From contig JAHFJU010000071.1 of NCBI GenBank assembly GCA_023245725.1, positions 1 through 5,271 of the forward strand: a stretch of 5,271 bases of DNA, given 5' to 3'. This document shows, piece after piece, positions 1 through 5,271 of the stretch. Origin of the DNA: Candidatus Peregrinibacteria bacterium. GTDB taxonomy: Bacteria > Patescibacteriota > Gracilibacteria > UBA1369 > UM-FILTER-53-11. Positions within the stretch are counted from its first letter, which is position 1. Each line of letters starts with the position of its first letter. The notes below the pieces were generated by a model. It saw nothing but the letters and a program-made list of their open reading frames with translations. It had not been told where the DNA came from and did no database searches. A program made the translations under genes and the position numbers.

Positions 1-1727
1 GTTAAATAGTTACGAAGTGAATCATACCAAATAAACCAACGCGCATCAGGTGCATTTAGCAATATTTCCAAAGAATTCATCATTAACGGATCAAGAGGAG
101 ACCCCTTAGCCTTATTTTCTCTAACAAAAAAATATTTTAATATTTGATATATCCCTAAAACTCCATCAAACCATTCTTTAATTACCTTTTTACTATTTTC
201 GCTCTTAAAGTCTGGAAGACTTATTATTTCTTCATATTTCTTAATAAATATTGTTGCCAAGTTAGAAATATCCGCAAAAATAAGACTTAAAAGTGCTTTC
301 GATGGGGATTTTGCATTCATAACTATTCCTTTTTTCTCATCATTATCTATCACATTTTTTCTGAATAGCAATTCTTTCCAATTTTCAGTTTCGTCTAAAA
401 CACGAAATAGACCTTCAAGTTCTACTGCATCAGGAATTTTAACATCGTCATCAGACTCTAACTTCGCCTTATTGAATACTTTCGCTAAAACTAATTTATC
501 TTTCAATTCGTGCCAATTTGAAAAATATTTACTAGATATTGTATTAATTGCGGCTTTTGACCAATATATTCCCAAATAATTATCTCTATTCCTCAAATAT
601 TCTACCAAATCGGGTACCGCAACAATCCCACCATCTTCACTAAATACATGCAAATACTTCTGCGCTGCCTTGATTGCAGATTCAAATAATTCTTCAACAG
701 AATACGCATCATTTTTCTCATTTCTCGTTTTCTCAGCATCGCACTTTCTTTCGTTAGTTAATACAAAAAATCCTAATTTTCTATCACTACATCCAATTTG
801 CTTATAAAGCGACTTAAACATAGATAATTTTTTATAATCTCTTTCGCTTTTTTTATATTGATTATAGAGATTTACAAGAAAGTTAGCATTTCCTATATGC
901 GCATTATATGACTCAATTTGATTTTCAGAGAGGCAACAATTGAAATTATTAATAAAAAATAGATCTCTGGAAATTGCATAAAGCTCTTGCCCATCCTTGT
1001 TAACCATTGCAATTCCAAATGTCTTTAGCTCATTAAAAATATCAACATACTCTTCTGACCTTTTTTCGAAAAATAGAATATTATCACAAAATTTAGGTAA
1101 GTTATCGTGTACAATACGCGTAGCAACGGAAGTAGCAGCTTCTTTTTTAGTTTCGTAATAGTTCTCTCGATTTTGATTAAACCCACCAAAATAAGTAAAG
1201 AAATTATTAAAGGAACTGAGCGTTTTAATCAAAATAGTAGGCTCAACTAAGTCAGTAAAAAAATCTAAATTCTCCTTTATATAATCTAAAACCCCTTTTT
1301 CTGTAAGAATTTTATAACCTTTTTTCAAAAAAATATCTTTACCATTTTTGTCATTCTTGGCTCTTTTCTTCCATGCTTCAGCTGTATTCGAATATATATC
1401 TGAGAAACTTGCCCGAAGTGTTGTTTCAGATTCTTTCAAATCTCCTTTTTCTCTGTAAATCTGAAAATAACTAGTAAAATCGAGTTGTTTAACTGATTCT
1501 GATTGCAAACTCTCATTTATAAATATCTCGTGTATACGATCTAAAACTGGTTTTAATATTTGGTATGCTTTTTCAATTTCGTCATCCACCAAAAATGTTT
1601 TCAAGTTTTCATCGTACTTGAGATCATCCTTCATATGATCAAGAGTGTTTAGCTCTGGCTTCAACTCAAAACGCAATGTTTTAGTTAGTGAATATAAATT
1701 TGTAAAGCTGTCAAAAACAGTACTCAT
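1..1727 (-). CDS. cas12a: Cas12a (Cpf1) type V-A CRISPR effector, N-terminal 575 residues, 3' end outside window
   Basis: RNA-guided DNA endonuclease of type V-A CRISPR-Cas. Translating from the ATG at 1725-1727 gives 575 uninterrupted codons, and two spare bases (AC) make residue 576 Thr. Visible landmarks are the WED-I start LYSLTKTLRFELKP (11-24); REC1 YFGGFNQNRENYY (179-191) and VATRIVHDNLPKF (201-213); LVNLYNQ (284-290) and LYKQIGCSD (307-315); INTISSKYFSNW (394-405), whose Trp405 matches the Trp that caps the guide-target duplex in known Cas12a; and WYDSLRNYL (567-575), equivalent to the YNKIRNYIT block opening WED-II. Family members are about 1,200-1,300 residues, so the PI, bridge-helix, RuvC and Nuc parts lie beyond position 1. 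An in-frame TAA 15 bases upstream fixes the ATG as the first possible ATG start. There is no Shine-Dalgarno sequence. The region is AT-rich (13 G/C of 60 at 121-180). The family call is firm from remembered sequences; activity cannot be judged. Confidence 0.95.
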   Translation of the reverse strand, partial: MSTVFDSFTNLYSLTKTLRFELKPELNTLDHMKDDLKYDENLKTFLVDDEIEKAYQILKPVLDRIHEIFINESLQSESVKQLDFTSYFQIYREKGDLKESETTLRASFSDIYSNTAEAWKKRAKNDKNGKDIFLKKGYKILTEKGVLDYIKENLDFFTDLVEPTILIKTLSSFNNFFTYFGGFNQNRENYYETKKEAATSVATRIVHDNLPKFCDNILFFEKRSEEYVDIFNELKTFGIAMVNKDGQELYAISRDLFFINNFNCCLSENQIESYNAHIGNANFLVNLYNQYKKSERDYKKLSMFKSLYKQIGCSDRKLGFFVLTNERKCDAEKTRNEKNDAYSVEELFESAIKAAQKYLHVFSEDGGIVAVPDLVEYLRNRDNYLGIYWSKAAINTISSKYFSNWHELKDKLVLAKVFNKAKLESDDDVKIPDAVELEGLFRVLDETENWKELLFRKNVIDNDEKKGIVMNAKSPSKALLSLIFADISNLATIFIKKYEEIISLPDFKSENSKKVIKEWFDGVLGIYQILKYFFVRENKAKGSPLDPLMMNSLEILLNAPDARWFIWYDSLRNYL

Positions 1728-1746
1728 AAATGTGTTTAGTTAAATT

Positions 1747-1783
1747 TCCGCGTAAGTATAGAACAATAGCAACTAATACAAAA
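1747..1783 (-). promoter_or_regulatory. Possible cas12a promoter
   Basis: On the minus strand a TATACT box (1755-1760; five of six bases match TATAAT) lies in the 64-base gap behind truB. Upstream there is only a weak -35: TTGTAT at 1776-1781 with a 15-base spacer, or TTTTGT at 1778-1783 with 17. A start site near 1747 would leave a leader of about 20 bases before the cas12a ATG. No terminator hairpin separates truB from cas12a, so read-through from truB is also possible. Confidence 0.35.
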
Positions 1784-1791
1784 CTTGAATT

Positions 1792-2511
1792 TTAATTTAC
1801 TAGAAGCTGCGCATCCTCAACCCGATACCCCCCTATTTTCGTTCGTCGAAGCTCTTTAACATAACCACCACAACCGAGTACCTGACCAAGGTCGTGCGCG
1901 ATTGAGCGAATGTATGTTCCCTTTGAACAGGCGATTCGCAGACGAACAATTGGCCATGAAAAATCCAAAATTTCAATTGAAGACACATGTACTTTTCGTG
2001 GCTCTAAATGTACTGCTTGACCAGTACGCGCTAAATCGTAGGCACGACGACCTTTCACTTTGAGTGCGGAAAAAATTGGTGGAGTCTGCAAAATGTCGCC
2101 AATGAATTGCGGCAAAAAAGATTCAAAATGGGAGCGGGGCATAGCTAAAAATTCAGGAAGGTGTGACCCCGCGTGCGGGGTCACACTGCCATCAGCATCA
2201 TATGTATTCGAAGTTTTTCCAAACTCAATATCAACCACATATTCTTTTGGCAGTCCCATAAATTCCGAGATTCGTTTTGTGGCTTTACCACAGGCAATAA
2301 TCAACAACCCGGTCGCAAGCGGATCTAGCGTTCCGGCGTGCCCCATCTTTTTAATATTGAGTTTTTTGCGTAACTCGCGAATAACTCCAAACGATGTAAT
2401 TCCTTTGGGTTTATCTATAAACAAAATATCTGAACTATTTTTTTGTTCGCCCTGTTGTAATGAACTGCCATTTGAACAACTGTCATCAACCAATAAATTA
2501 TCAACAGACAT
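1792..2511 (-). CDS. truB: tRNA pseudouridine(55) synthase TruB, short form without PUA domain
   Basis: Converts uridine 55 in the T-loop of tRNAs to pseudouridine in the cytoplasm. The 239-residue protein has the family motifs in order: DKPKGITS (33-40), GHAGTLDPLATG (57-68) with the catalytic Asp63, KEYVVDIEFG (89-98) with the conserved Tyr91, SALKVKGRRAYDLAR (148-162), and CSKGTYIRS (195-203) with Tyr200 and Arg202, ending in LRRTKIGGYRVEDA. It stops right after the catalytic domain, whereas E. coli TruB (314 residues) continues into a PUA domain. The first 28 residues are a Ser/Asn/Gln-rich extension of unknown role; no Met occurs between Met1 and Met56, so Met1 is the likely start, although no Shine-Dalgarno is seen. 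The loop after DADG (105-108) is about six residues longer than in E. coli and contains a DNA palindrome. The gene starts 15 bases after murE ends, so the two probably share a transcript. Confidence 0.95.
   Translation of the reverse strand: MSVDNLLVDDSCSNGSSLQQGEQKNSSDILFIDKPKGITSFGVIRELRKKLNIKKMGHAGTLDPLATGLLIIACGKATKRISEFMGLPKEYVVDIEFGKTSNTYDADGSVTPHAGSHLPEFLAMPRSHFESFLPQFIGDILQTPPIFSALKVKGRRAYDLARTGQAVHLEPRKVHVSSIEILDFSWPIVRLRIACSKGTYIRSIAHDLGQVLGCGGYVKELRRTKIGGYRVEDAQLLVN
2161..2186. repeat. Perfect GC-rich palindrome inside truB, possible small palindromic repeat insert
   Basis: GTGTGACCCC at 2161-2170 and its exact reverse complement GGGGTCACAC at 2177-2186 flank the six bases GCGTGC, which can extend the pairing further. 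In the truB frame it encodes part of S-V-T-P-H-A-G-S-H (residues 109-117), in a surface loop that varies in length across the family. It stands out from the surrounding AT-rich sequence and leaves the frame open. It is not followed by a T-tract on either strand, so it is not an intrinsic terminator. Whether it is repeated elsewhere in the genome cannot be seen from this window. Confidence 0.7.
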
Positions 2512-2526
2512 ATTTATGTAAATATA

Positions 2527-3831
2527 TTACAGTGCCACCTCTGTTACTCCTCCTAAAATTTCTCGTGCTACTTTTCTATCATCCCACTCAATTTTCTCAC
2601 CATCTAAAATTTGAATCGGTTCACACCCTTTACCTGCAATAATGACCGTATCACCCTCACGCGCCAATGAAAGCGCAAGCCTAATCGCCTCTTTACGATC
2701 ACGAATTTTCCAAAGGCCCTCGCCCTCGGTGCGCTTAATTCCTTCACAAACATTATTAATAATAGTCATACGGTCTTCTGTATAAGAATCGTCATCGGTA
2801 ACAATAATCATGTCTGCAAATTTATCTGCCACAGCACCCATCAAAGACCTTTTTCCAACATCGCGACCACCACCAGTACACCCAAAAACCAACCACAGTT
2901 TTTGTTTAGTTAAAGGCTTATATAGCTCAAGTACTTTTTCGAGAGACTCCTCTGTATGCGCATAATCGACAAGTACGGTAAACGGCTGACCAACATCGAT
3001 TCGCTCAAGTCGTCCTGGAATTACAAACTCTTGCTCAAGCCCTTTTTTAATCGATTGTAAATTTACACCGCAACTAATTGCAGCACCTGCAGCAGCCAAA
3101 GCATTTCTAACATTAAATTCTCCCGGTAATTTAAAGTCGATAGTTTCGATTCCGTTTGGAACACGCAACGAAAAACGACACCCTGTAGCCGAATAAGCCA
3201 TGTCTTCAACGTGCAAAAATCCTTTAGAAATTCCAAAAGCCAATTCACGATCTTTAGCAAACTGTGAAAAATATGAATAATGTTCGTCTTCAATTGGCAA
3301 TACTGCAACTTTTTCAATGCCATGTTTGCGCTCGTTACTCCCCAAAATTTTAAAGAGCAAACCCTTCGCGTGCATGTAATTTTCAAAACTTCCGTGATAC
3401 TCAAGATGATCATTTTGAATATTTGTAAGAACCGCAGTATCGTAATTAACACCCCACAAACGCGCTTGTACAAGCGCATGCGACGTCACCTCAAGAATTG
3501 CGACATCACAATGATCGTCGACCATCATGCGCAATAATTTCTGCAAACGAAAACGCCCCTGAGTTGATTGCTTCGTTGTATTCGCCCATTGCAAGCTGCC
3601 AATTTGAAAACCGATTGTAGATGCAACGCCAACTTTGAAACCAGCAGACTCGAGAATTTTTGCGGTAATATGAGTCACTGTCGATTTGCCTTTCGTTCCT
3701 GTAATTGCAATTACACGAAGACGTTGAGCCGGAAACCCATAACGAACAGCTGCCAAAATCGCCACCAACTTATAATAAAGATGTAAAAGCGGATTATGAT
3801 CAGATATAAGCCCACGGATAAATCGCAACAT
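2527..3831 (-). CDS. murE: MurE-type UDP-N-acetylmuramyl peptide ligase, short N-terminus
   Basis: Mur ligase that uses ATP to add an amino acid, normally the third stem residue, to UDP-MurNAc-dipeptide in cytoplasmic peptidoglycan synthesis. Seen in the 434 residues: P-loop GTKGKST (45-51), LEVTSHAL (113-120), TNIQNDHLEYHGSFENY (136-152) followed by Lys156 at the place of the carbamylated lysine, PGEFNVRNALAAAG (236-249), PGRLERID (272-279), DYAHTEESLE (289-298), GCTGGGRDVGKR (317-328) and GKGCEPIQ (400-407). The P-loop comes some 65-70 residues earlier than in E. coli MurE (495 residues), so most of the N-terminal uridine-binding domain is absent, replaced by an amphipathic start and YGFP (31-34). 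The DNPR motif that selects meso-diaminopimelate is D-D-S-Y (347-350), so the added amino acid cannot be predicted. The start is supported by the typical N-terminus and by the promoter just upstream. It is followed by truB after 15 bases. Confidence 0.92.
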   Translation of the reverse strand: MLRFIRGLISDHNPLLHLYYKLVAILAAVRYGFPAQRLRVIAITGTKGKSTVTHITAKILESAGFKVGVASTIGFQIGSLQWANTTKQSTQGRFRLQKLLRMMVDDHCDVAILEVTSHALVQARLWGVNYDTAVLTNIQNDHLEYHGSFENYMHAKGLLFKILGSNERKHGIEKVAVLPIEDEHYSYFSQFAKDRELAFGISKGFLHVEDMAYSATGCRFSLRVPNGIETIDFKLPGEFNVRNALAAAGAAISCGVNLQSIKKGLEQEFVIPGRLERIDVGQPFTVLVDYAHTEESLEKVLELYKPLTKQKLWLVFGCTGGGRDVGKRSLMGAVADKFADMIIVTDDDSYTEDRMTIINNVCEGIKRTEGEGLWKIRDRKEAIRLALSLAREGDTVIIAGKGCEPIQILDGEKIEWDDRKVAREILGGVTEVAL

Positions 3832-3837
3832 ACGGGT

Positions 3838-3866
3838 AGTGTATAGGGGTTGACGACTGTCGTCAA
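3838..3866 (-). promoter_or_regulatory. murE promoter, predicted leaderless
   Basis: Reading the minus strand, TTGACG (3861-3866, five of six to the -35 consensus), a 17-base spacer and TACACT (3838-3843, four of six to the -10 consensus) form a sigma-70-type promoter. TATACA at 3840-3845 with a 15-base spacer is an alternative -10. Either choice puts the start site within a few bases of the murE ATG at 3829-3831, leaving essentially no leader and no room for a Shine-Dalgarno sequence. The promoter would drive murE and probably truB. Confidence 0.5.
3850..3866. promoter_or_regulatory. 17-base perfect palindrome over the murE -35 box, candidate operator
   Basis: TTGACGAC and its reverse complement GTCGTCAA are separated by a single base (3858). 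The right arm contains the -35 box and the left arm lies in the spacer, where a dimeric repressor would block polymerase. On the plus strand the hairpin is followed by A residues, and on the minus strand the T-run precedes it, so it does not fit an intrinsic terminator in either direction. No regulator gene is visible in the window, and the binding protein is unknown. Confidence 0.45.
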
Positions 3867-3942
3867 AAAACTATGGCACACCTAAGATTCATGAAACTGC
3901 GAAAACTAAACTCCAAATCAATTTCTATAATCAAATTAATCT

Positions 3943-4845
3943 CTACCCTTCAATTCGTTCTGAAAGCCTTAGCAATATTTCATAAGCACTTATGCCGGTA
4001 AGTGCCAATTTCTTTGCGGCTTCAAAAGTCGCATCAGGATCATTAGTTTTGTTAACTCTAACTCTTACATACGTATACCTTACACCTCCGTTATTAAACG
4101 GTAATTCAACATCTGGAATATGTATAAAAAATTCTCCACCCTCTTTAATAAGTGCGATTCGTATTCCTTTTATCATTACTTCTGTTGTCTGAACCGGTAA
4201 ATTTGGATATGCAAGAACAATAGCATCATCAGGATTAGAATCCACCCTGAAACCAGATGATACAAATGACTCTACTGCAATATATATCGGAAAATTATCC
4301 ACGCCTCTTTCAATTAGTTTTTTTGCGTATTCAAAAGTTAGCTCTGCGCTTTTTACATCTGAGCCAAGTACAATATAAGAAGGAAATAATTCTGAATAAT
4401 CTGTCAAAACATTTTGTGGCATTGAAAATACATACTGAGCATGTTCTGCACTCCAATATACCTCAATTCGTATATTTCTAATTGTTTCAGCGGCAAAATA
4501 CTTTCCTTTTAATGTCTCATCGATTTTATAGGCACAATGGCTTTTAATTTGTGATCGTTTCCCCATTTGAGCCGCAAGTTGATCAACTGTACGCTGAAAT
4601 ACTTCAATATAACCTCTCAAATCTAATAATGTAACTTCTGAATCATCATTAATTTGAGTAACAAGAGTCTCTAATAAAGCGGCCACATTTTCATCGGTAA
4701 AATTGAATAGTTCGAGTATATAACCAGCATTTGGTGGTCTTTTTACTGTTATAGAATGGATATTCTGACTTTTTTGAACTACTCGAATTGTTATGTCATA
4801 ACAATTTTTTTCAAGAGAAAGATTTTTTGAATTAATTGTATCCAT
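3943..4845 (-). CDS. Conserved-looking protein of unknown function with an internal duplication
   Basis: I do not recognise this 300-residue protein. It has no signal peptide or membrane segment and appears soluble and cytoplasmic. Its second half contains two related units: residues 121-194 and 224-297. Matching points are IRNIRI (122-127) with IKGIRI (225-230), QYVFSMP (137-143) with EFFIHIP (238-244), TFEYAKKL (170-177) with TFEAAKKL (273-280), and Gly181 with Gly284. The spacing is almost constant (101-103 residues). Each unit alternates short hydrophobic segments suggestive of beta strands and then a helix starting at the TFE-x-AKKL motif. Residues 1-120 contain a strand-rich start, a helix near 51-66 (DENVAALLETLVTQI) and another near 77-95, and may be a diverged related unit. 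It lies between the riboflavin kinase and murE with its own likely promoter. The ATG at 4843-4845 follows a strong -10 box. The stop is TAG. Function cannot be inferred from the neighbours. Confidence 0.85.
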   Translation of the reverse strand: MDTINSKNLSLEKNCYDITIRVVQKSQNIHSITVKRPPNAGYILELFNFTDENVAALLETLVTQINDDSEVTLLDLRGYIEVFQRTVDQLAAQMGKRSQIKSHCAYKIDETLKGKYFAAETIRNIRIEVYWSAEHAQYVFSMPQNVLTDYSELFPSYIVLGSDVKSAELTFEYAKKLIERGVDNFPIYIAVESFVSSGFRVDSNPDDAIVLAYPNLPVQTTEVMIKGIRIALIKEGGEFFIHIPDVELPFNNGGVRYTYVRVRVNKTNDPDATFEAAKKLALTGISAYEILLRLSERIEG

Positions 4846-4856
4846 AAAAAGGCAGA

Positions 4857-4865
4857 ATTATAACA
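4857..4865 (-). promoter_or_regulatory. Extended -10 promoter for the unknown gene
   Basis: The minus strand reads TGTTATAAT: a perfect TATAAT (4857-4862) preceded by the TGn extension (4863-4865). No convincing -35 is seen at the usual distance, as is common for extended -10 promoters. The predicted start site is near 4850, giving a leader of only about five bases before the ATG at 4843-4845. This would let the unknown gene be expressed separately from the riboflavin kinase 54 bases upstream. Confidence 0.45.
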
Positions 4866-4899
4866 TAATCACCCGCTACACCTACATCATATTCAATCA

Positions 4900-5271
4900 T
4901 TAAGCATTTTTGGCTATCTCAATGTCTTTTTCTATCTGGAATTTCAAATCCTCAATACTTTTAAAATTCTGAACTTCACGAATAAACTGGCCAATATTAA
5001 CCTCAACAGCTGCTCCGTACCAATCATCATTAAAATCAAATAGGTGAACTTCAAAAGATTTTGGCGCATTTACAGCTGGCCGTGGACCATAATGAAGAAC
5101 TCCTTTATAAACAGGATTTTCAACAACCCTCGGAGCATCAGCCACTTCGCCAGAACGTACTGATTCAGCAGTACGCCTCGCCGTCACACAATAAATCCCC
5201 TCTTTTAATTCAGCAACAACAACCTCTGTGGCAATATTCATAGTAGGAGGCAGATCAAATTTTTTGCCTAT
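4900..5271 (-). CDS. ribF: Riboflavin kinase domain (RibF C-terminal type), 5' end outside window
   Basis: Phosphorylates riboflavin to FMN with ATP. The frame stays open to the right edge, giving 123 residues before TAA. Fragment numbering is used here. Residues 2-13 read GKKFDLPPTMNI, which matches the kinase family's G-x-x-x-G-x-P-T-x-N block, with Thr10 and Asn12 as the metal/ATP residues. Further on are YKGVLHYGPRP (55-65); FEVHLFDFNDDWYG (73-86) with Glu74 at the catalytic base position; and FIREVQNFKSIEDL (96-109), the typical end motif. The Met at 5239-5241 (fragment residue 11) is inside the PTxN motif and is therefore not the start. About twelve extra residues seem inserted around 34-50 compared with the family. 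The usual GxRPT is GPRPA here. Whether an FAD synthetase domain precedes it, as in bifunctional RibF, cannot be seen, so the symbol is provisional. Confidence 0.88.
   Translation of the reverse strand: MGKKFDLPPTMNIATEVVVAELKEGIYCVTARRTAESVRSGEVADAPRVVENPVYKGVLHYGPRPAVNAPKSFEVHLFDFNDDWYGAAVEVNIGQFIREVQNFKSIEDLKFQIEKDIEIAKNA

Noticed and set aside
2060..2521. Plus-strand open frame of 153 codons
   Set aside because: It is fully antisense to truB, which has complete family motifs; its protein shows no recognisable domain.
3063..3479. Second minus-strand open frame of 138 codons
   Set aside because: It is an out-of-frame shadow within murE, with no motifs and a cysteine/leucine-rich chance composition.
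3511..3528. Imperfect palindrome ATGAT-C-GTCGAC-C-ATCAT inside murE
   Set aside because: It has one mismatched position pair and simply encodes the M-M-V-D-D-H stretch; no sign that it is more than chance.
3280..3786. Plus-strand open frames of 85 and 72 codons
   Set aside because: Both are antisense to conserved murE motifs and have no domain or initiation signal.
3850..3866. Palindrome as an intrinsic terminator for the unknown gene
   Set aside because: In the minus direction the T-run comes before the hairpin, not after it, and the element overlaps a good -35 box.
3920..3929. AATTTCTATA, resembling the AATTTCTAC part of type V-A direct repeats
   Set aside because: There is no pairing GTAGA arm nearby, no second copy at spacer distance, and it lies between unrelated genes; chance in AT-rich sequence.
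3867..3942. AT-rich remainder of the gap between the unknown gene and murE
   Set aside because: Searched for a terminator hairpin, tRNA, small open frame or riboswitch; only short AT-rich direct similarity was seen, not enough to call.
3992..4481. Plus-strand open frames of 66 and 74 codons
   Set aside because: Both are antisense to the unknown 300-residue gene; no start signals or recognisable protein features.

Overview
All five genes lie on the minus strand, so they read from right to left: a riboflavin kinase (cut by the right edge), a 300-residue protein of unknown function, a short MurE-type peptidoglycan ligase, the tRNA pseudouridine synthase TruB, and the N-terminal 575 codons of a Cas12a (type V-A CRISPR effector), cut by the left edge. 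No tRNA, rRNA, insertion sequence, CRISPR repeat or clear intrinsic terminator is visible. No gene-free stretch exceeds about 110 bases.

The window fits a Candidate Phyla Radiation (Patescibacteria) genome. The MurE ligase lacks most of its N-terminal domain and has the short amphipathic start followed by a Y-G-F-P motif that I associate with that group. TruB ends before any PUA domain. Genes are compact and have no obvious Shine-Dalgarno sequences. From memory, the Cas12a resembles the Parcubacteria-type effector in several places. Visible stops are TAA or TAG, and no in-frame TGA occurs inside any gene, so nothing points to a recoded TGA. This taxonomic reading is inference.

Region by region: 1-1727 is cas12a (WED-I, REC1, REC2 and the first residues of WED-II). 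1728-1791 is a 64-base gap with a possible cas12a promoter. 1792-2511 is truB, carrying a perfect GC-rich palindrome inside its reading frame. 2527-3831 is murE, only 15 bases upstream of truB and probably co-transcribed with it. 3832-3942 holds a good murE promoter whose -35 box lies inside a 17-base palindrome (a candidate operator) and whose predicted start site falls on the ATG. 3943-4845 is the unknown protein, with an internal duplication of about 75 residues. 4846-4899 holds an extended -10 promoter for it. 4900-5271 is the riboflavin kinase domain.

The housekeeping genes serve flavin, cell wall and tRNA metabolism. The main item of interest is the type V-A effector directly behind them. 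It is visibly more AT-rich than truB and probably marks the edge of a CRISPR-Cas locus continuing beyond position 1. The nuclease half, the crRNA array and any cas4/cas1/cas2 genes cannot be seen here.
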